64,000 bases of DNA from Metaphire vulgaris (GCA_018105865.1 CM030851.1:4129968-4193967), one strand, 5' to 3'; shown: positions 45,452 to 57,165, numbered from the stretch's first letter. Notes: generated from the letters alone by a model not told the origin. Numbers and translations: made by a program.

Positions 45452-48400
45452 TTAGTTCAATAATTCATTAATAACAACATTTCTGGTGAATATGCGATTG
45501 TCGTTAAAAAATTTTCCTTGATCGCCATAGGTGTTTATGAGGACCTTTAAATTAGTATGGTTTCGACATCTGGTGAGGGCAACGTACAGTTGTCCATGGG
45601 CAAAGACTGGTTCTGGCAAATAAACTCCCACATGATCAAACGATTGTCCCTGCGCCTTATTAATTGTCATAGCAAATGCTAACATAACTGGAAATTGACG
45701 GCGTTTCAGTTTCAATGGTAGAATCTCGTTGTTTGAAACCAAATCAATACGGGGAATGCACACTTCATCTCGCCAGTGATAATTTCAGCCTTGATGCAGT
45801 TGCGATGGAGGCTGTTCACAATCAAGCGAGTCCCGTTAAGCAAACCTTTTTGTTGGTTGAGATTGCGAATGAACCGAGCTTCAACTTCAATACATGACGC
45901 AGCATTCCAGATGGATTTTGTGTTTGAAGAAATTCAATAGGAAAGTCGATGACATCATTTGGATCATCCGATTCAATAGAATCGATGCTCAAATAAACCA
46001 CTTCATTTCCAGGTAATAGGTGCAAAATACTGTGGTTGAGTTCGGTGGTAACGTCATTCTGGGGTGTAAGGATAATTGTTCTCGCTGCTACGGCTATTTC
46101 ATGTGGAGTGAAAACACGGATTTCAGTTCCAAAAATTGATTCAATGATTTGTCCATCGGCAGCCATATATTGAGGAATTTCAATTATTGAAGAATCCATT
46201 TCAGGAAGAAAATTTTGAAGCTTACCATCTCCCTAACGCAATACCCATTCATTGAATTCATGCTGATCCGCTGAGCGCATATTAGTGATCAAGCTTCTAT
46301 GTTTTACATGGCGCCAAAGCGGAGAATTCTTAATGCAAAGTTCAATAATTTCAGTGACGGTGCCACGTGGAACAATGTTGGAAGTTTGACGAAAATCGCC
46401 TCCCAAGATCAATAATTTGCCACCAAAAGGACGCTCATCATTCATTATCTCTCTTAGCAGCATATCAATAACATAAGAGCGTTGTAAAGGTACGTCTTTC
46501 CGGAACCACCGGGACCGTCGAGGAAGAAGAAGCGAGAAGGAGCCAACGAATCGTGTGCTATTTTGACAATCTCGTTAAAAATGTCGCGTTGCATTGGATT
46601 AAGAGTTGAAATTAGTTCAAATGCTTGTTCTGCTTGTTCAGATGCATCGAAGACTTGTTCAACATGTTGAATTTGACCTGGATCTGGAAGTTTAAAATCA
46701 CGACACTTCATTCCGTGCATTCTAAGAACTACTTAGATGTCCTGTAAAGCTTTTTTTACAGCAGTAAAAGCATTCATGTATTTTATGTAAACAGCAGTTA
46801 AAGGCTCCTGAAACTTTTCGAACAGCATTGATGGATCTCTAGGCGAGTTAAAGACACATATCAATGCAAATGTGAAGCGTAATTGAGAAGGAATGCAAAC
46901 TTGGCTTGCCTCATCCAAACATTTTTTCCATTCACTGTCATCTTCTAGGATGTTTAATTTGATTGCAGCTTCTTTAAACGTTTCTGCAGTTACTGTATTG
47001 GCTGTTTTGATATCATTGAAGCTTTGTGCACCCCGAATATGTTGCAGTAGCAGACGAAGATAAAATCGCTCTTGATCTTTAGGACTGACAGCGTACATGC
47101 GTACAATGACTTTTTGTTCCCCTTTTTGTCGAGTTTTCCATTTGCACAGACGTCTGTCGAAGACATAATGTATAGGCATTTCACAATAAAGATATTGTCT
47201 CGCATTCAAATCGCTTTCGTTGAGCTTAAACCAAGCCGTCAAGTGGGTATCTCGTAGTTGAGCTCGTTCAGCAGCAGCTTCTTCTTGGCCATGTTGAAAA
47301 TATACCATCTGTTCATTAGGCAGATGAATAGCGAGACGGTAAACGGCATGCGACCGATCATGCATGGGATTCTCAAGAAGACGCCACATTGCTTCAGGTG
47401 CACAGACTATCGGGCATCGAGAAACTGTTTGACCTCATCATGTACAATAGTTTCATTTGTGGCGTTGATAACCACTGAAGCACAATCGTATCCTTTATAA
47501 ATATATTTAAAAATATATTTGATGGCGGTCACTGACTGACACGACTCAACGTTGATGTGACAGTTGAATTTTTTGGTGAGAAACTTGTTGTAAGGCACTA
47601 CCCATCGGTTGTCAATAGTACGCTGCCCATGTTGAATTTGGATTCCTTGACGACGGCGATAAATCAGATAACCATTAAGTTCAGTGACTGTTGTTGGTGA
47701 GAAAGATTTCGGAAAGTTCTTTGTGCACTTTCCGTCCTCCATGCAAGGCGCTGTTGGATTCTCTATTCCACACGGTCCATGAATCATTGTTTTGAGAACA
47801 ATGTCGTAAAGCTCTGGGGCACTTTGCTTTTCAGGAATTTCAGCACAAATGAAACCGTCAATTTTCTCCACTGAATCTAGTTTGAAGCCATTTGCTAAAA
47901 TGAAGAGCATGTGAGCATGAGGTAAACCACGTTTCTGAAATTCAATTGTGTATACATAAGCTTCAACACGGCCGAAGACTTCATTATTTACAACATCGTC
48001 TAGAAGAGCCTTAAGTTTTATGCTAAAGACTCTCGCAACCAAATCAGGTCGATCACATGGCTGTTGACCTTCAAACAAATTGTCGCGGATTTCCTTCCAG
48101 TTGGGGTTGCATGTAATCGTTAAGAAGATGTCAGGCATGCCTTTGTTTGCGACAATCGCCGTTGCGTCATGATATTTCTCTCGCATATTTCGTGACGATC
48201 CTTCAAATGAAGATGGCAAAATTACTGACCGACCAACGCGTATTCCTTGCTGGATGCCAACGTCATTCACGTGATCCATTAGGCCTCGATATTGTTCAAC
48301 GCGTAATCTTCCTTGTTGATTTCGTACGAAGTTGAGGTTGTTTGCTTCCACCATTAAATAAGAATCAACTGCCTTTTGTTGAGTCAATTTGCCTCCATAA

Positions 48401-48459
48401 AGAATGGGATTGAATCTGTTGGCTCGAACAGCGAATTGTGCTATCATCCATTGCAGCAT
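45452..48459 (-). pseudogene. Helitron RepHel (HUH nuclease plus PIF1 helicase), broken
   Basis: Rep part 47,407-48,459 (350 residues): Helitron-like N domain, HUH motif GLPHAHMLF (residues 179-186) and the two-Tyr motif IKYIFKYIYKG (313-323). It continues in a separate frame, 46,733-47,389 (MWRLLENPMHDRSHAVYRLA...). PIF1 helicase part: Walker A LDGPGGSGKTYLYNAL near 46,500; then directly MLLREIMNDERPFGGKLLIL and GGDFRQTSNIVP (46,233-46,463), so roughly 60 residues including the Walker B DEAPM motif are deleted. The C-terminal motifs MTINKAQGQSFDHVGVYLPE and GQLYVALTR (45,452-45,763) are present. Frame breaks lie near 47,400, 46,730, 46,230 and 45,790, and a stop precedes the first Met. The deleted helicase motif makes the protein inactive, although its Rep catalytic motifs are intact. 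Confidence 0.9.
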
Positions 48460-48604
48460 TGTTACTTGAGTACGCTTTCTATTGAGGAATTACGCGTACG
48501 CATCAGCCGGTTCAATGCTAATCCAAAAGAATAACGCTATATTTCAATATTGTACATAGGTATATATAGATAGGCCTATTATATATGCATAGTTGCATTT
48601 GTAT

Positions 48605-48780
48605 ATACATAAAAATCACGCCACCTGCCAAGCTACGCGCCACGTAATAATTATGTATGTAAAAATCACGCCACTGTGACAATTTGTGACGCTGTACACG
48701 TAGTAATTATGTACGCTAAAATCACGCCACCCCCTCAAGCTCCGCCCACCAACGCATTGTGACGCTGTACACATTATGTA
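48605..48780. repeat. Three 60-bp repeats at the Helitron 5' end
   Basis: Units share AAAATCACGCCAC and, in two of them, GTGACGCTGTACAC, with TATGTA at the joins. They lie within 180 bp of the 5' TC terminus and may be part of the element's 5' control region. Confidence 0.65.
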
Positions 48781-48835
48781 TATAGATAGTATTTATTAAA
48801 TTTAAAAAAATTGGTATTGAGGTTAGGAAGGAATA

Positions 48836-49220
48836 TATATATATAATGGGGGCATTGGGAGAGGGAAGGGAGGTTTGGGAGAGGGAAGGGAGGTTTGGGA
48901 GGAGGAAAGTGGGTTGTACGGGTTTTCGGAGCAGCGTTGTGTAGGTTTGGGAACGGGGTTTGGGGCCGGTGGGGTAGGGCGGAGCGGTGATGGGTTGGGG
49001 CCAGGGGTGAGGGGCCTGTCGGGCATGGTGGGGCGGGTATGGGTTGGGGCCAGGCGATTGGGGAGGGATGGCGAGAGGGAAGGGAACAGGGGTTTGGGGG
49101 CGATTGGGAGGGGGAAGGAGATGGGGATAGGGAAGGGGAAAGGGGTGTGGGGCCGGGGTGGGAATGGGTTGGGGCCTGGGCGATTGGGAGAGGGATTGGG
49201 TGAGGAAGGGGGACGGGGTT
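48836..49220. repeat. Long G-rich strand-asymmetric tract
   Basis: About 385 bp of the plus strand is rich in GGG runs with short direct repeats (GGGAGAGGGAAGGGAGGTTT twice; TGGGTTGGGGCC several times). Long open frames on both strands are composition artefacts. It begins about 50 bp from the Helitron 5' end. Confidence 0.8.
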
Positions 49221-49274
49221 TGCTGCAATTAAGACGCGTTAAACGCTCCGTTTTGATTAAACAATATTTGGTTG

Positions 49275-49841
49275 TCAATGACAACAGCGTCTTGCAATAC
49301 CGCCGTGTTGCGGACGGACAGACGGACGCGACAGACATCGAGAATTATATAATAAGATGGCATTTGATCCCACTGCACCATCAATACCTTGATTTCTTTC
49401 AGAATTGTCGTCCTGCCGTTGCAGCTTATGCTCTTCGTACTGTAAAACGGGTTGAAAAGTTTCAGTCTGTATTTGATCAAGAACATCTTTACATTTATCA
49501 AGAGCTTTCGGTTCATGTTGAGTGTCATCGTCTTCGACAGTTTCGACTGAATAATGTTGTGGTTCATCATCTCTTTTAGACTTTTTAATGAATCTTTCCA
49601 TTATGTGACGAGACTTTTTTGCCTCATCAATAGCAATCGTCGCTTTCGACGTTGAGCGCCAAATAATTTTCTTTCTGACGTTACCTACAGGCAAGTAATC
49701 CGACACATGAAAGATGAAATTTTATCCCAGTATTAGCCAGGAATTTGATTTTTGGGGAGGGTATAAAATTTGGAGTATATATTGTTACATATTATATATG
49801 TATAATATATCAGGTTATATATTATATGATATATATGTTAT

Positions 49842-49896
<55 letters not shown>

Positions 49897-50016
49897 TGAC
49901 TCCAGCAGAGGTTCTACCTGATTTTTGAAAAAGTCTCTTACCTTAATTCCGTTAGTAGGTTTTGTCGATCGAGCAAAATATTCCAGCGTGGCTGTTTGCT
50001 GAGCCTGGGTACTCAT
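49275..50016 (-). CDS. Unrecognised two-exon coding candidate
   Basis: A candidate exon 49,975-50,016 starts MSTQAQQTATLEYFARSTKP and ends IK at an ideal donor GTAAGAG. A second open stretch 49,370-49,706 reads VGNVRKKIIWRSTSKATIAI and is rich in Asp/Glu and Lys (VEDDDTQHEPKALDKCKDVL). No family was recognised, the phase of the junction could not be reconciled, and a (TA)n run lies between. Possibly the start of a transposon gene. Confidence 0.25.
49838..49894. repeat. (TA)n microsatellite
   Basis: About 25 TA units in uninterrupted order. Confidence 0.95.
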
Positions 50017-50019
50017 GTA

Positions 50020-51120
50020 CTAATAGTTTTTAATAAGCCGACAGGCGTGTTCGTAGGCCTACCATTCTTAATGATTCGAATTCCATTATTATATTCAGCT
50101 TTTTATCCTTTGTGTTAGGCATAGCTATCGTTGATTATGTCATGATCAGGGTTATTTTGAATCAATATCAGTCTCGGTTCAGTTCAAGGTAGTAGCAAAA
50201 TATCCCCCCATTTTTTTCCGGGCGCAGCTGCGACCGCCTTAAATAGGGATAGAAGCCCCTGCATCTGCTGAGTCCCTTAGCAACAACTGAGAAGCTGAAA
50301 TCATTGCTTTTTCGTTGAGCTGTTGGAACGAGGCCCATAATTTTAAATCTTGAACAAACTGACGAGGATCTTCTTTTGAATATGTCTAGAAGTAGAAGGC
50401 CCCGAAGGAAGTACTGAAGAATTGTTAGTGACCATGGGTGCTAAAATATCATGAGAATAATTATTCACCACACCTCTCACACTTGGATCGGTTTCTGCCC
50501 TGCTGTCAATATGCCCTCCCAAATCTGAATCATAAGAACGCGGCAAACGAGAATAATTGAAGTGACAGGTAAATACTGTGAACCACAAGGTAATTAATGA
50601 CTACGAATGTCTGTCAAAGTCGACAGTCTCTGCGTCGCGAGTTGTCCACAACTCTGACTTAGTCGTGTTGGCAACTCAACAGGCCTATTAGAAACAATCG
50701 ACGTTTCAGAATGACAAAAGAGATTCTCTCGACTCTCTCAATAGATCTCGAAATTTGAAATGGCCTACAGGTGACAAATGCGGTGGCATATTAATACGAG
50801 CTATATTTACACAAATAATGTTGCGACTGAACGACACTGATTGTGAACATGAGTTGACCCTGTCCATCTCAGTCCCATGGACGGGTGACCAATCCTAGTG
50901 CCGGTATCCTCGCGCGGAGCGAGCCATGCGGCAAACTGACTGAAGGTGCCCCCTTCTATTGCAATAAAAGCAAGTTTTGTCCTTAGCGAGGCATATGTTG
51001 TTCCTTGAATGGCTTCCCCGCATTTATTATAACAGAAAGAAGCTACCTGGTTGTGTCCACGGCTTCTGCTTCCAGGGTCTGGATTTCGCCAGTGCTTTTC
51101 GGCTGGAAATCGTCGTAGGA
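50020..51120. other. Interval without a recognised gene
   Basis: Open frames on the minus strand (50,343-50,588 and 50,807-51,130) match no recognised family. The latter adjoins the truncated LINE 3' side. Confidence 0.3.
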
Positions 51121-51129
51121 AGGCGATCA

Positions 51130-54010
51130 TCGGCCGGCGTCCTGCTGGAAGTGGACTCGGTTCAGGATGTTGCTTCGTTCGATGGAAAATTCATGATCTG
51201 TTCCCTTCTTCCCAATGTGCATCACCAAGCATTTATCTGTATTAAAAAGCATTTGCCAATCTGCCGACCACTGGGATAGTCTATTAAGGTCTTGTAAAAC
51301 TTTTGCTTCTGCTTCACTATCACTCTGTCCAAACAGTTTTGTGTCATCAGCGAATTTTGAAATTTTTACATTATATCATCATCGATGTTGTTGATGTATA
51401 TTAAAAACAATAAAGGACCCAACACTGAACCTTGTGGCACCGCACTTATGACCTCAGCCCAATCTGAATACTTGCCTCTTATACCTAATCTTCTGTCTTC
51501 TGCTCTGAAGCCAATTTTTTTATCCACCCAAGAACTTTACCTCTAATTCCACTGGCCTGAAGCTTGACTGCCAGTCTTGAATGAGGTACTTTATCAAATG
51601 CTTTTGCAAAGTCCAAGTATATTACATCAACTGCTTTTCCCTCATCTAGCCTGTCATGAATCTCTTCTAAAAAGTTTAGTATGTTTGTTAAGCAAGATCT
51701 TCCTTTAATAAACCCATGCTGGCTATCCTTTAAAATCTTGTGTCTCATAAGATGGTCCAATATATTTGCTTTTATTATTTTTTCCAGAACTTTACATATT
51801 ATACAGGTCAGACTTACTGGCCTATAATTTCCTGGCTCCCCACGGTTACCCTTTTTGAATATAGGAGTGACTACTGCATCTCTCCAGTCCCTAGGGACTA
51901 TTCCCGATTTAAGTGACATATTGAATATTGTGGCTATTACCTCACTAACCTCATGTCTTACCTCATACAGAAATTTTAGGTGTATATTGTCTATTCCAGG
52001 CTTTTGTCTTTTCATTTGACTCAGTTTTCATTTGACTCAGATTTCCACGGACAATGATTCAATTTATGTCTATTCAATGAAGCGACCATCTCTTTTCCAG
52101 AAAATAAATTAATGGCGCTAAAGAAGTTGGTTGTATTTTCTACTACTACTGATCCGGAATTTCCAGGACACACTCTTTATTGCTGTTTATGTCTGATAAT
52201 GCTTCCTGTTTCTTCCAGAAAATCAGCTGGGCTTTGGTATGTTGGTTATATTTTCCTTTTTGAACACTGATCTTACTTCTTGAATTATTGCTGTTTGCAG
52301 TCATCCGTCACTGTTATGTCCAGAATCAGCTACTAATAGTCCAACTTTCTCTGCAATAGCCGCTTTATTTGTAGCTGTTGATTTGTTCCTCTTTTGCACA
52401 TAACTGGACTGTAACTGTTTTAATCTCACTTGTTCCAAACCTTCATTGCTTTGCATCTTTATTCGGTGCTTTCTCAATTTCTACCACGTTTTTCTTCTTA
52501 TGTACCTCTCTAGTAACCCATGGAAGTTTTTTGTTAAGTGTCCGCTGTTTTGGTATTGTTGAATCCATAACCCTTGACATGCAATTTTTAAATATTTCCC
52601 AGCTTTCTTCTGCATTTTTATCCTTTATCATGTTTCCTATGTCCATATCTTCGATCATCTTCCTAGCCAGATCGTAGTTTCCCCGGAAATAGTTTTTGTT
52701 TTTTGGCTGCATGTGCTCTCGATGTCTTCTGCTAAAATTACATCAAATGTCACTGTCTGGTGGTCACTTTTGCCTAAGTTTTGTCCAACCATCATATTCT
52801 TCACTAACTGATCATCTGAAGTAATTATTAAGTCCAGTGTGTTACCTCCTCTCGTTGGTTCTGTGACATGTTGTGTGAGGAAATTGTCATCCATGCATTT
52901 AACCCTTTGAACCCTAAAAAACACCCTAACCCTGGGTTCCTGGGCACTGTAACTAAAATATTCCAAACATCATCAGTCCACAGGAGACTGAAGAAATCTG
53001 ATGATTTACTATGTTCCGTGATTGAATCAGGAATATTTCTAGGTCCCACCTTGTCTGCAGGCTTGAAAGAAGCGGATGATGCAGAGTAAAGACTTGTATC
53101 ACCTGTCCAATTGTCTGGGGGCGTGTGTGTTCGAATATGAGTTCTTTTCCGCGATCGACTAGTTGACAGGTTCATCGGCTACAGCATCGTCGTCAGTCCA
53201 TTCATCTTCAGTTTCAAGTTCATTCGAGTCATAGACATCACTTGCCACAACATCTTCGCTTTCGTTATCGCTGTCTACTATCATCCTTACAGCCTCCTTC
53301 AATTAAACTTTTCGCTTCTTACCGCGATTACTATTGCTCATGGAAGTCGCCATTATTCGTGTTTATTTATGCAAAAGCATAGAAATATATCGGTAGAAGT
53401 AACTTAGGTCACTAGAGGTGTGTGCCAAACTCGGCCGCTCAACATACCTGCTGGGTTATAGCAGAGTAGCGTGAGGCCGGTCTACCGGCCGGTCGGGTCA
53501 TTATCGGGTTCAAAGGGTTAAGAAATCTCTTGTCCTGGTTCCTGTCTGCCTCCATGCTTTCCCAGTTAATATGGTAGTTGAAGTCACTCATTATTAGTAC
53601 ATTTTCCGTGGCTACTATATATCTAAAATCTTAAACAATCCAGTATCTATTTCCTCCTTTGCATCCGATAGCATACACCTAATAGTATTTTTTTCTTTTT
53701 TGCATGTGATTTCACACCAAATATTTTCCCTAAAATTGTCATCTTGAATATCCCTTCTTTCCATTGCATTCAGTTCCTCTTTGACATACAGTATTACTCC
53801 CCCAGCTCCATGACCTCTGGCACTTAGGTTTTCCCTGTCCTTTCTAAACATTACATACCCATTCAAAGCTCTCCATCATCTAGTCTGGCCCAGGTCTCTG
53901 TAATACCTATAATATTTCTGATTGAACTGTCTGGCAACTCAGCTTTTTTAGGTCTCTGGCATTTGTAAAAATACCTAGTTTCTTCCCCATTAAAGCCCTA
54001 TCTGGTGTCA
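51130..54010 (-). pseudogene. CR1/Jockey-group LINE ORF2 with endonuclease and RT, interrupted
   Basis: Read from 54,010 down: GKKLGIFTNARDLKKAELPD and IIGITETWARLDDGEL (endonuclease start); VMFRKDRENL and GAGGVILYVKEELNA; IMSDFNYHINWE; then a piggyBac insertion (52,903-53,517); then MDDNFLTQHVTEPTRGGNTL and NLGKSDHQTV (end of endonuclease); LPWVTREVHKKK linker; RT 51,485-52,015 with TPIFKKGNRGEPGNYRPVSL, FIKGRSCLTNILNFLEEIHD and DVIYLDFAKAFDKVPHSRLA (catalytic Asp); then in shifted frames AVPQGSVLGPLLFLIYIN and KISKFADDTKLFGQ (the two-Asp box). Frameshifts near 51,485 and 51,370 and stops in the endonuclease disable it. The 3' UTR is not present. Confidence 0.88.
52903..53517 (-). mobile_element. 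piggyBac deletion derivative inserted at TTAA inside the LINE
   Basis: The 12-bp perfect TIRs CCCTTTGAACCC (52,903-52,914) and GGGTTCAAAGGG (53,506-53,517) are flanked by TTAA on both sides (52,899-52,902 and 53,518-53,521), as required for piggyBac. The minus strand carries the N-terminal part of a PGBD-like transposase: MATSMSNSNRGKKRKV at 53,353, stop, then an acidic stretch (EDEWTDDDAVADE), stop, and DDVWNILVTVPRN ahead of the catalytic core, which is deleted. LINE endonuclease sequence resumes immediately beyond both TTAA copies. Confidence 0.93.
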
Positions 54011-54094
54011 GTGCTATTTATTGTTATATTTTCAAGACAGTTAGAGATACTCCTATTCTTCAATCGCCCTTCCCCAGTAGAATGTTTGCTACTA

Positions 54095-54530
54095 CAGCTA
54101 CGAAATTCCGATTGAGTTTTCAGAAGATCGCGAAATACTAGTCACTTTGAAATTTGGGCAATATCGTGCTAAATACGTTGCAAATCCTAACAAACGTTGT
54201 ACAGCCTGCTTGTCTTCGGGCTGTGCAAAATTTTCAATAGCTTCAATCTTGGATGGATCAGACTTTAATCCATCTTTAGTTAAGCAATGACCCATCGGAT
54301 AGATCGAGGTTGCAGTAACACGTTTTATTGAGTTTCAATTTAACTGAATAAGTGCCAACCAAGTCCCGACTGGCTGGAGTCCGTTTGAATTAAAAGCTGC
54401 TTTTTCTCATCAAAATAGTGAAGCACTGGGCTGTTTTTAGCATGTCTTTAAGCTTACTGAAAGCCATGGTATGTCTTTCATCCCAACGAAATTGTCGCTG
54501 TATGTCACGGAACCGTTTTGCTATTGATCA
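54095..54530 (-). pseudogene. Ty3/gypsy pol fragments in non-collinear order
   Basis: 54,098-54,295 encodes MGHCLTKDGLKSDPSKIEAI then DKQAVQRLLGFATYLARYCP, the end of a Ty3/gypsy RT domain. 54,310-54,515 encodes FRWDERHTMAFSKLKDMLKT and, after a shift, HYFDEKKQLLIQTDSSQSGL, the RNase H-like domain that normally follows RT. On the minus strand the RNase H part comes first, so the order is reversed relative to an intact pol. No LTR, protease or integrase seen. Confidence 0.72.
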
Positions 54531-54637
54531 TAGCCAATTGAAGTCCATATTTCTGAGCCATTCAGCCCACTAAATAGAATGCATGTAATACAGTATGGTT
54601 TATCTGCTGACTTGCTGTATGAAAGCCATTTACGTCT

Positions 54638-55272
54638 TTATTTCGTTATGTTGGGCAATTCACCGAAAAACCAATCGCGGCAGAAGCGTCTGCCATTTCT
54701 AGCGTTAAACTTGTAGTTTTCATCTGGTTTTCTAGGACCAGCATTCAAACAAGTACTTATATCACTAGATTTCAACCGGTGATCGCAGAAGTGTGCAGGA
54801 TCGCTTGGGTCTGCATCCATTGTCGCCGCACTCGCATTCCCTGGGCCTGTGTTAAGATGTTTTGAAGACGGTTGCTTAGAACATGCTGGCAAATTAGACA
54901 ATTGCACTGAGAGTGAGACACCGGTTTTTTTTCTAATACTTCCGCTGTAAAGTTGCCCTCTGCTGCGTCAGATGACTGCTGAAGTCCGAAATGTACACCG
55001 GACACTTCAGATGCCTTCTGCTGCTGTTCCTCCTCATTTTCCTGTTTGAACTTGTTTTCAAAGCTTGTGCCTGCACCATCAGACTCGGACAGATCAGGAT
55101 CCAGTATCAATGTTTTTATAACGTGACTTGTATTATGTTCAATGACTGCTTCATGAAGCATGTCTACTGATGTCGCAGAGCTGGAGCCAAGCTTTAGGGC
55201 TTTATGTTCCTTTCCTTTAGCATAACCAACTGGCTGCCAGTTACCATCACTGGCTTTGGAGGGAGGCGACAA
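54638..55272 (-). pseudogene. hAT transposase N-terminal region with TTF-type zinc-finger start
   Basis: 55,272-about 54,860 encodes an N-terminal extension (MSPPSKASDGNWQPVGYAKG...) rich in Glu/Gln, with CNCLICQ. After a frame change near 54,860 it reads SSDISTCLNAGPRKPDENYK then ARNGRRFCRDWFFGELPNI, matching the start of the TTF-type zinc finger of ZMYM6/ZNF862-like hAT proteins (DI-x-YL-x-GP-x-P ... R-F-x-x-W). The rest is absent. It lies head-to-head with the plus-strand gene at 55,326. Confidence 0.6.
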
Positions 55273-55325
55273 CCTCCTTCCTTACTTGTCCACCTCTGAA
55301 AAGCAATTCAGAGCATCTTAATTTT

Positions 55326-57165
55326 ATGCTGTGCAATGGCTGCAATCATTACAATGTTTGTGACAATTCAACAATTTCAAGGTTAGCTTTTAACGCCAAG
55401 CTTTTAAGCTGCTGTATACTGAAGACTGGATTAACAGATGGCGAAAAGGAGCAGTCGCTGAACGAAAAACATATAGCACTTCAGACAGCCCATTCAAGTA
55501 GCCACTGGACAGAGACTGAAGTTTTGAACCTGATGAATGTAACCTACATCCTCCAAAGGCAAGACTTGGTTGGCCAGAAATTGCTGTCAGTTACACAAAT
55601 TGCAAAGAAATGGCCATTCCTGCTTCATCCCAAAGGAATGGTCCAACACTTGACCCGTCTGTTGGGTTTCAACATTCTGGAAAGCTTTGAATCTGGTTTA
55701 CATAGGAAGAAACCAATTTTGCTCAATTATCTGGCACAGAAAGTTTCTTCAAACAAAGAAATGGGAAATCTGTTGTCTTCAATCAACGAAGCTGGTCAGC
55801 CGATGGTGTCACTGATTGCATTACTGGCATATTTTTTTAAAGAAGATGTGAACATACTGCTTCGTTCTTTTGAGGTATGATGTAATTTTTAAAACTGATT
55901 TAAATTTCATTTATTTCATTTCATTTCTATTATATTTTTGGGTATTAGTATATAACTTTTTTTCATTGAATTATCAAGAGTAAGAAAAACAAAAAATAGA
56001 AGCAATTAAGCAATAATGCACAATGGTACCATGCTGCAGACTGGCAAAGATAACTTTAACCCAAAATGCTATAATGTCTTCTGTATGCAGATGTATGACA
56101 AAATGGCCTCTGACACCATCTATGCTGAGTATCAGTCATGAAACTGTATTATAAAGCTTGTATGTCTTAGGTCAGGATTTTCATTTCTATTTGGGCTTCA
56201 TGATGAATTGATCTTTGCTGTGTTGTTTAAAGTCTGTACACTCAGACTTGTCAAACCTGATGACCAGATGCAGGGACATGATCGGACTGATGTAAAATGT
56301 ATCAAATCTGTTATGCTGTCAATGAGGTTTTTATCAATATGTTTAGATTATTCCAGATTCTTCAGATTTTTATCACTCACCTGAAACTCCATGCATCCTG
56401 TTTCAAGGTCAGTAGATGCAGAATTGGTAACGTTTGTGTATCGTTGACTTTAATTTCATATTCCATTAGTTGAAATGGCTGCTAATTTTTCAATAAAATG
56501 CTAGTTTGTTGTTTTTGCTATTTTGTTGTTGTTTTACCAATGTCACATTGTAAAGCAATAATGTTGTCCATTCTAGTAATGCTTTTTTGTGCCAGGAAAT
56601 GAGTTCCATCTGGCAACAGTTTTCAGATTGGTCGTTGAATCATCACGTCATTTGCAGTTCAATCAGCAACCACCCTATGACTGCTATTTGGGTCTTTCTT
56701 CATGTTTAACATCAGTTATCCTGTCGAGGCATCTGCGACAATGGAATTCATGCAGAGGTAAACATGAAATGCAAGTTTGTTACTCAAGTAGAAATTTGGA
56801 GTATTAAACCAGCAAAATCAATTTTCTTGCACATTTTAGCAGTTTAGTTTCAAAAATATTGATTTGGACCATTGTCCACAACCATGAATGATATTGAATG
56901 AAAAGTTGTACTATTAAAATAGGTTGCATAATGTGCATTGGTCTAGGGTGGAGTCCATTTAATATCTAATTTACTTCATCCATATAGTCAGTATCATGTT
57001 GACATTGAACCATCAAAGCACAAAACTAAAATTATGTTGCATTGTTGCTATGCCATTTTTTCATTGTAGAGTCATTTTATCCATAAATCCAGGTAAAGGC
57101 AGCAAAGTGGCAAAAGCTCGAGGGAAGAAGGCTCCCCAGATCCCTGTTTTATCCTGGTGAAGGAC
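55326..57165 (+). CDS. Uncharacterised multi-exon gene family, copy 2
   Basis: The ORF 55,326-55,874 contains DGEKEQSLNEKHIALQTAHS, TETEVLNLMNVTYILQRQDL, KKWPFLLHPKGMVQHLTRLL and LIALLAYFFKEDV and ends LLRSFE at donor GTATGA. It aligns throughout with copy 1 at 34.6-35.5 kb, including the splice donor after Phe-Glu. A later exon at about 57,070-57,162 follows TTCATTGTAG and reads VILSINPGKGSKVAKARGKK and ends PVLSW, matching the 'SINPDKGTK' end of this unnamed family (from memory). 56,598-56,810 may hold an intermediate exon but is less clear. No lesion is seen in the first exon. Function unknown. Confidence 0.55.

Larger units (their letters stand above)
45116..48786 (-). mobile_element. Helitron, both termini visible
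   Basis: Rolling-circle transposon read on the minus strand. The 5' end TCTATATACATAATGTG starts at 48,786. The 3' end CTAG lies at 45,119-45,116, preceded by a hairpin. The flanking bases give the expected A-T insertion: T follows CTAG and A precedes TC on the minus strand. Total 3,671 bp, short for an autonomous Helitron, consistent with internal loss. It carries a RepHel pseudogene. Immediately inside the 5' end is a three-unit repeat. Confidence 0.88.

Noticed and set aside
48722..49579. Long Pro-rich (minus) and Gly-rich (plus) open frames
   Set aside because: Both come from the G-rich low-complexity tract; they lack any recognisable domain and overlap on opposite strands.
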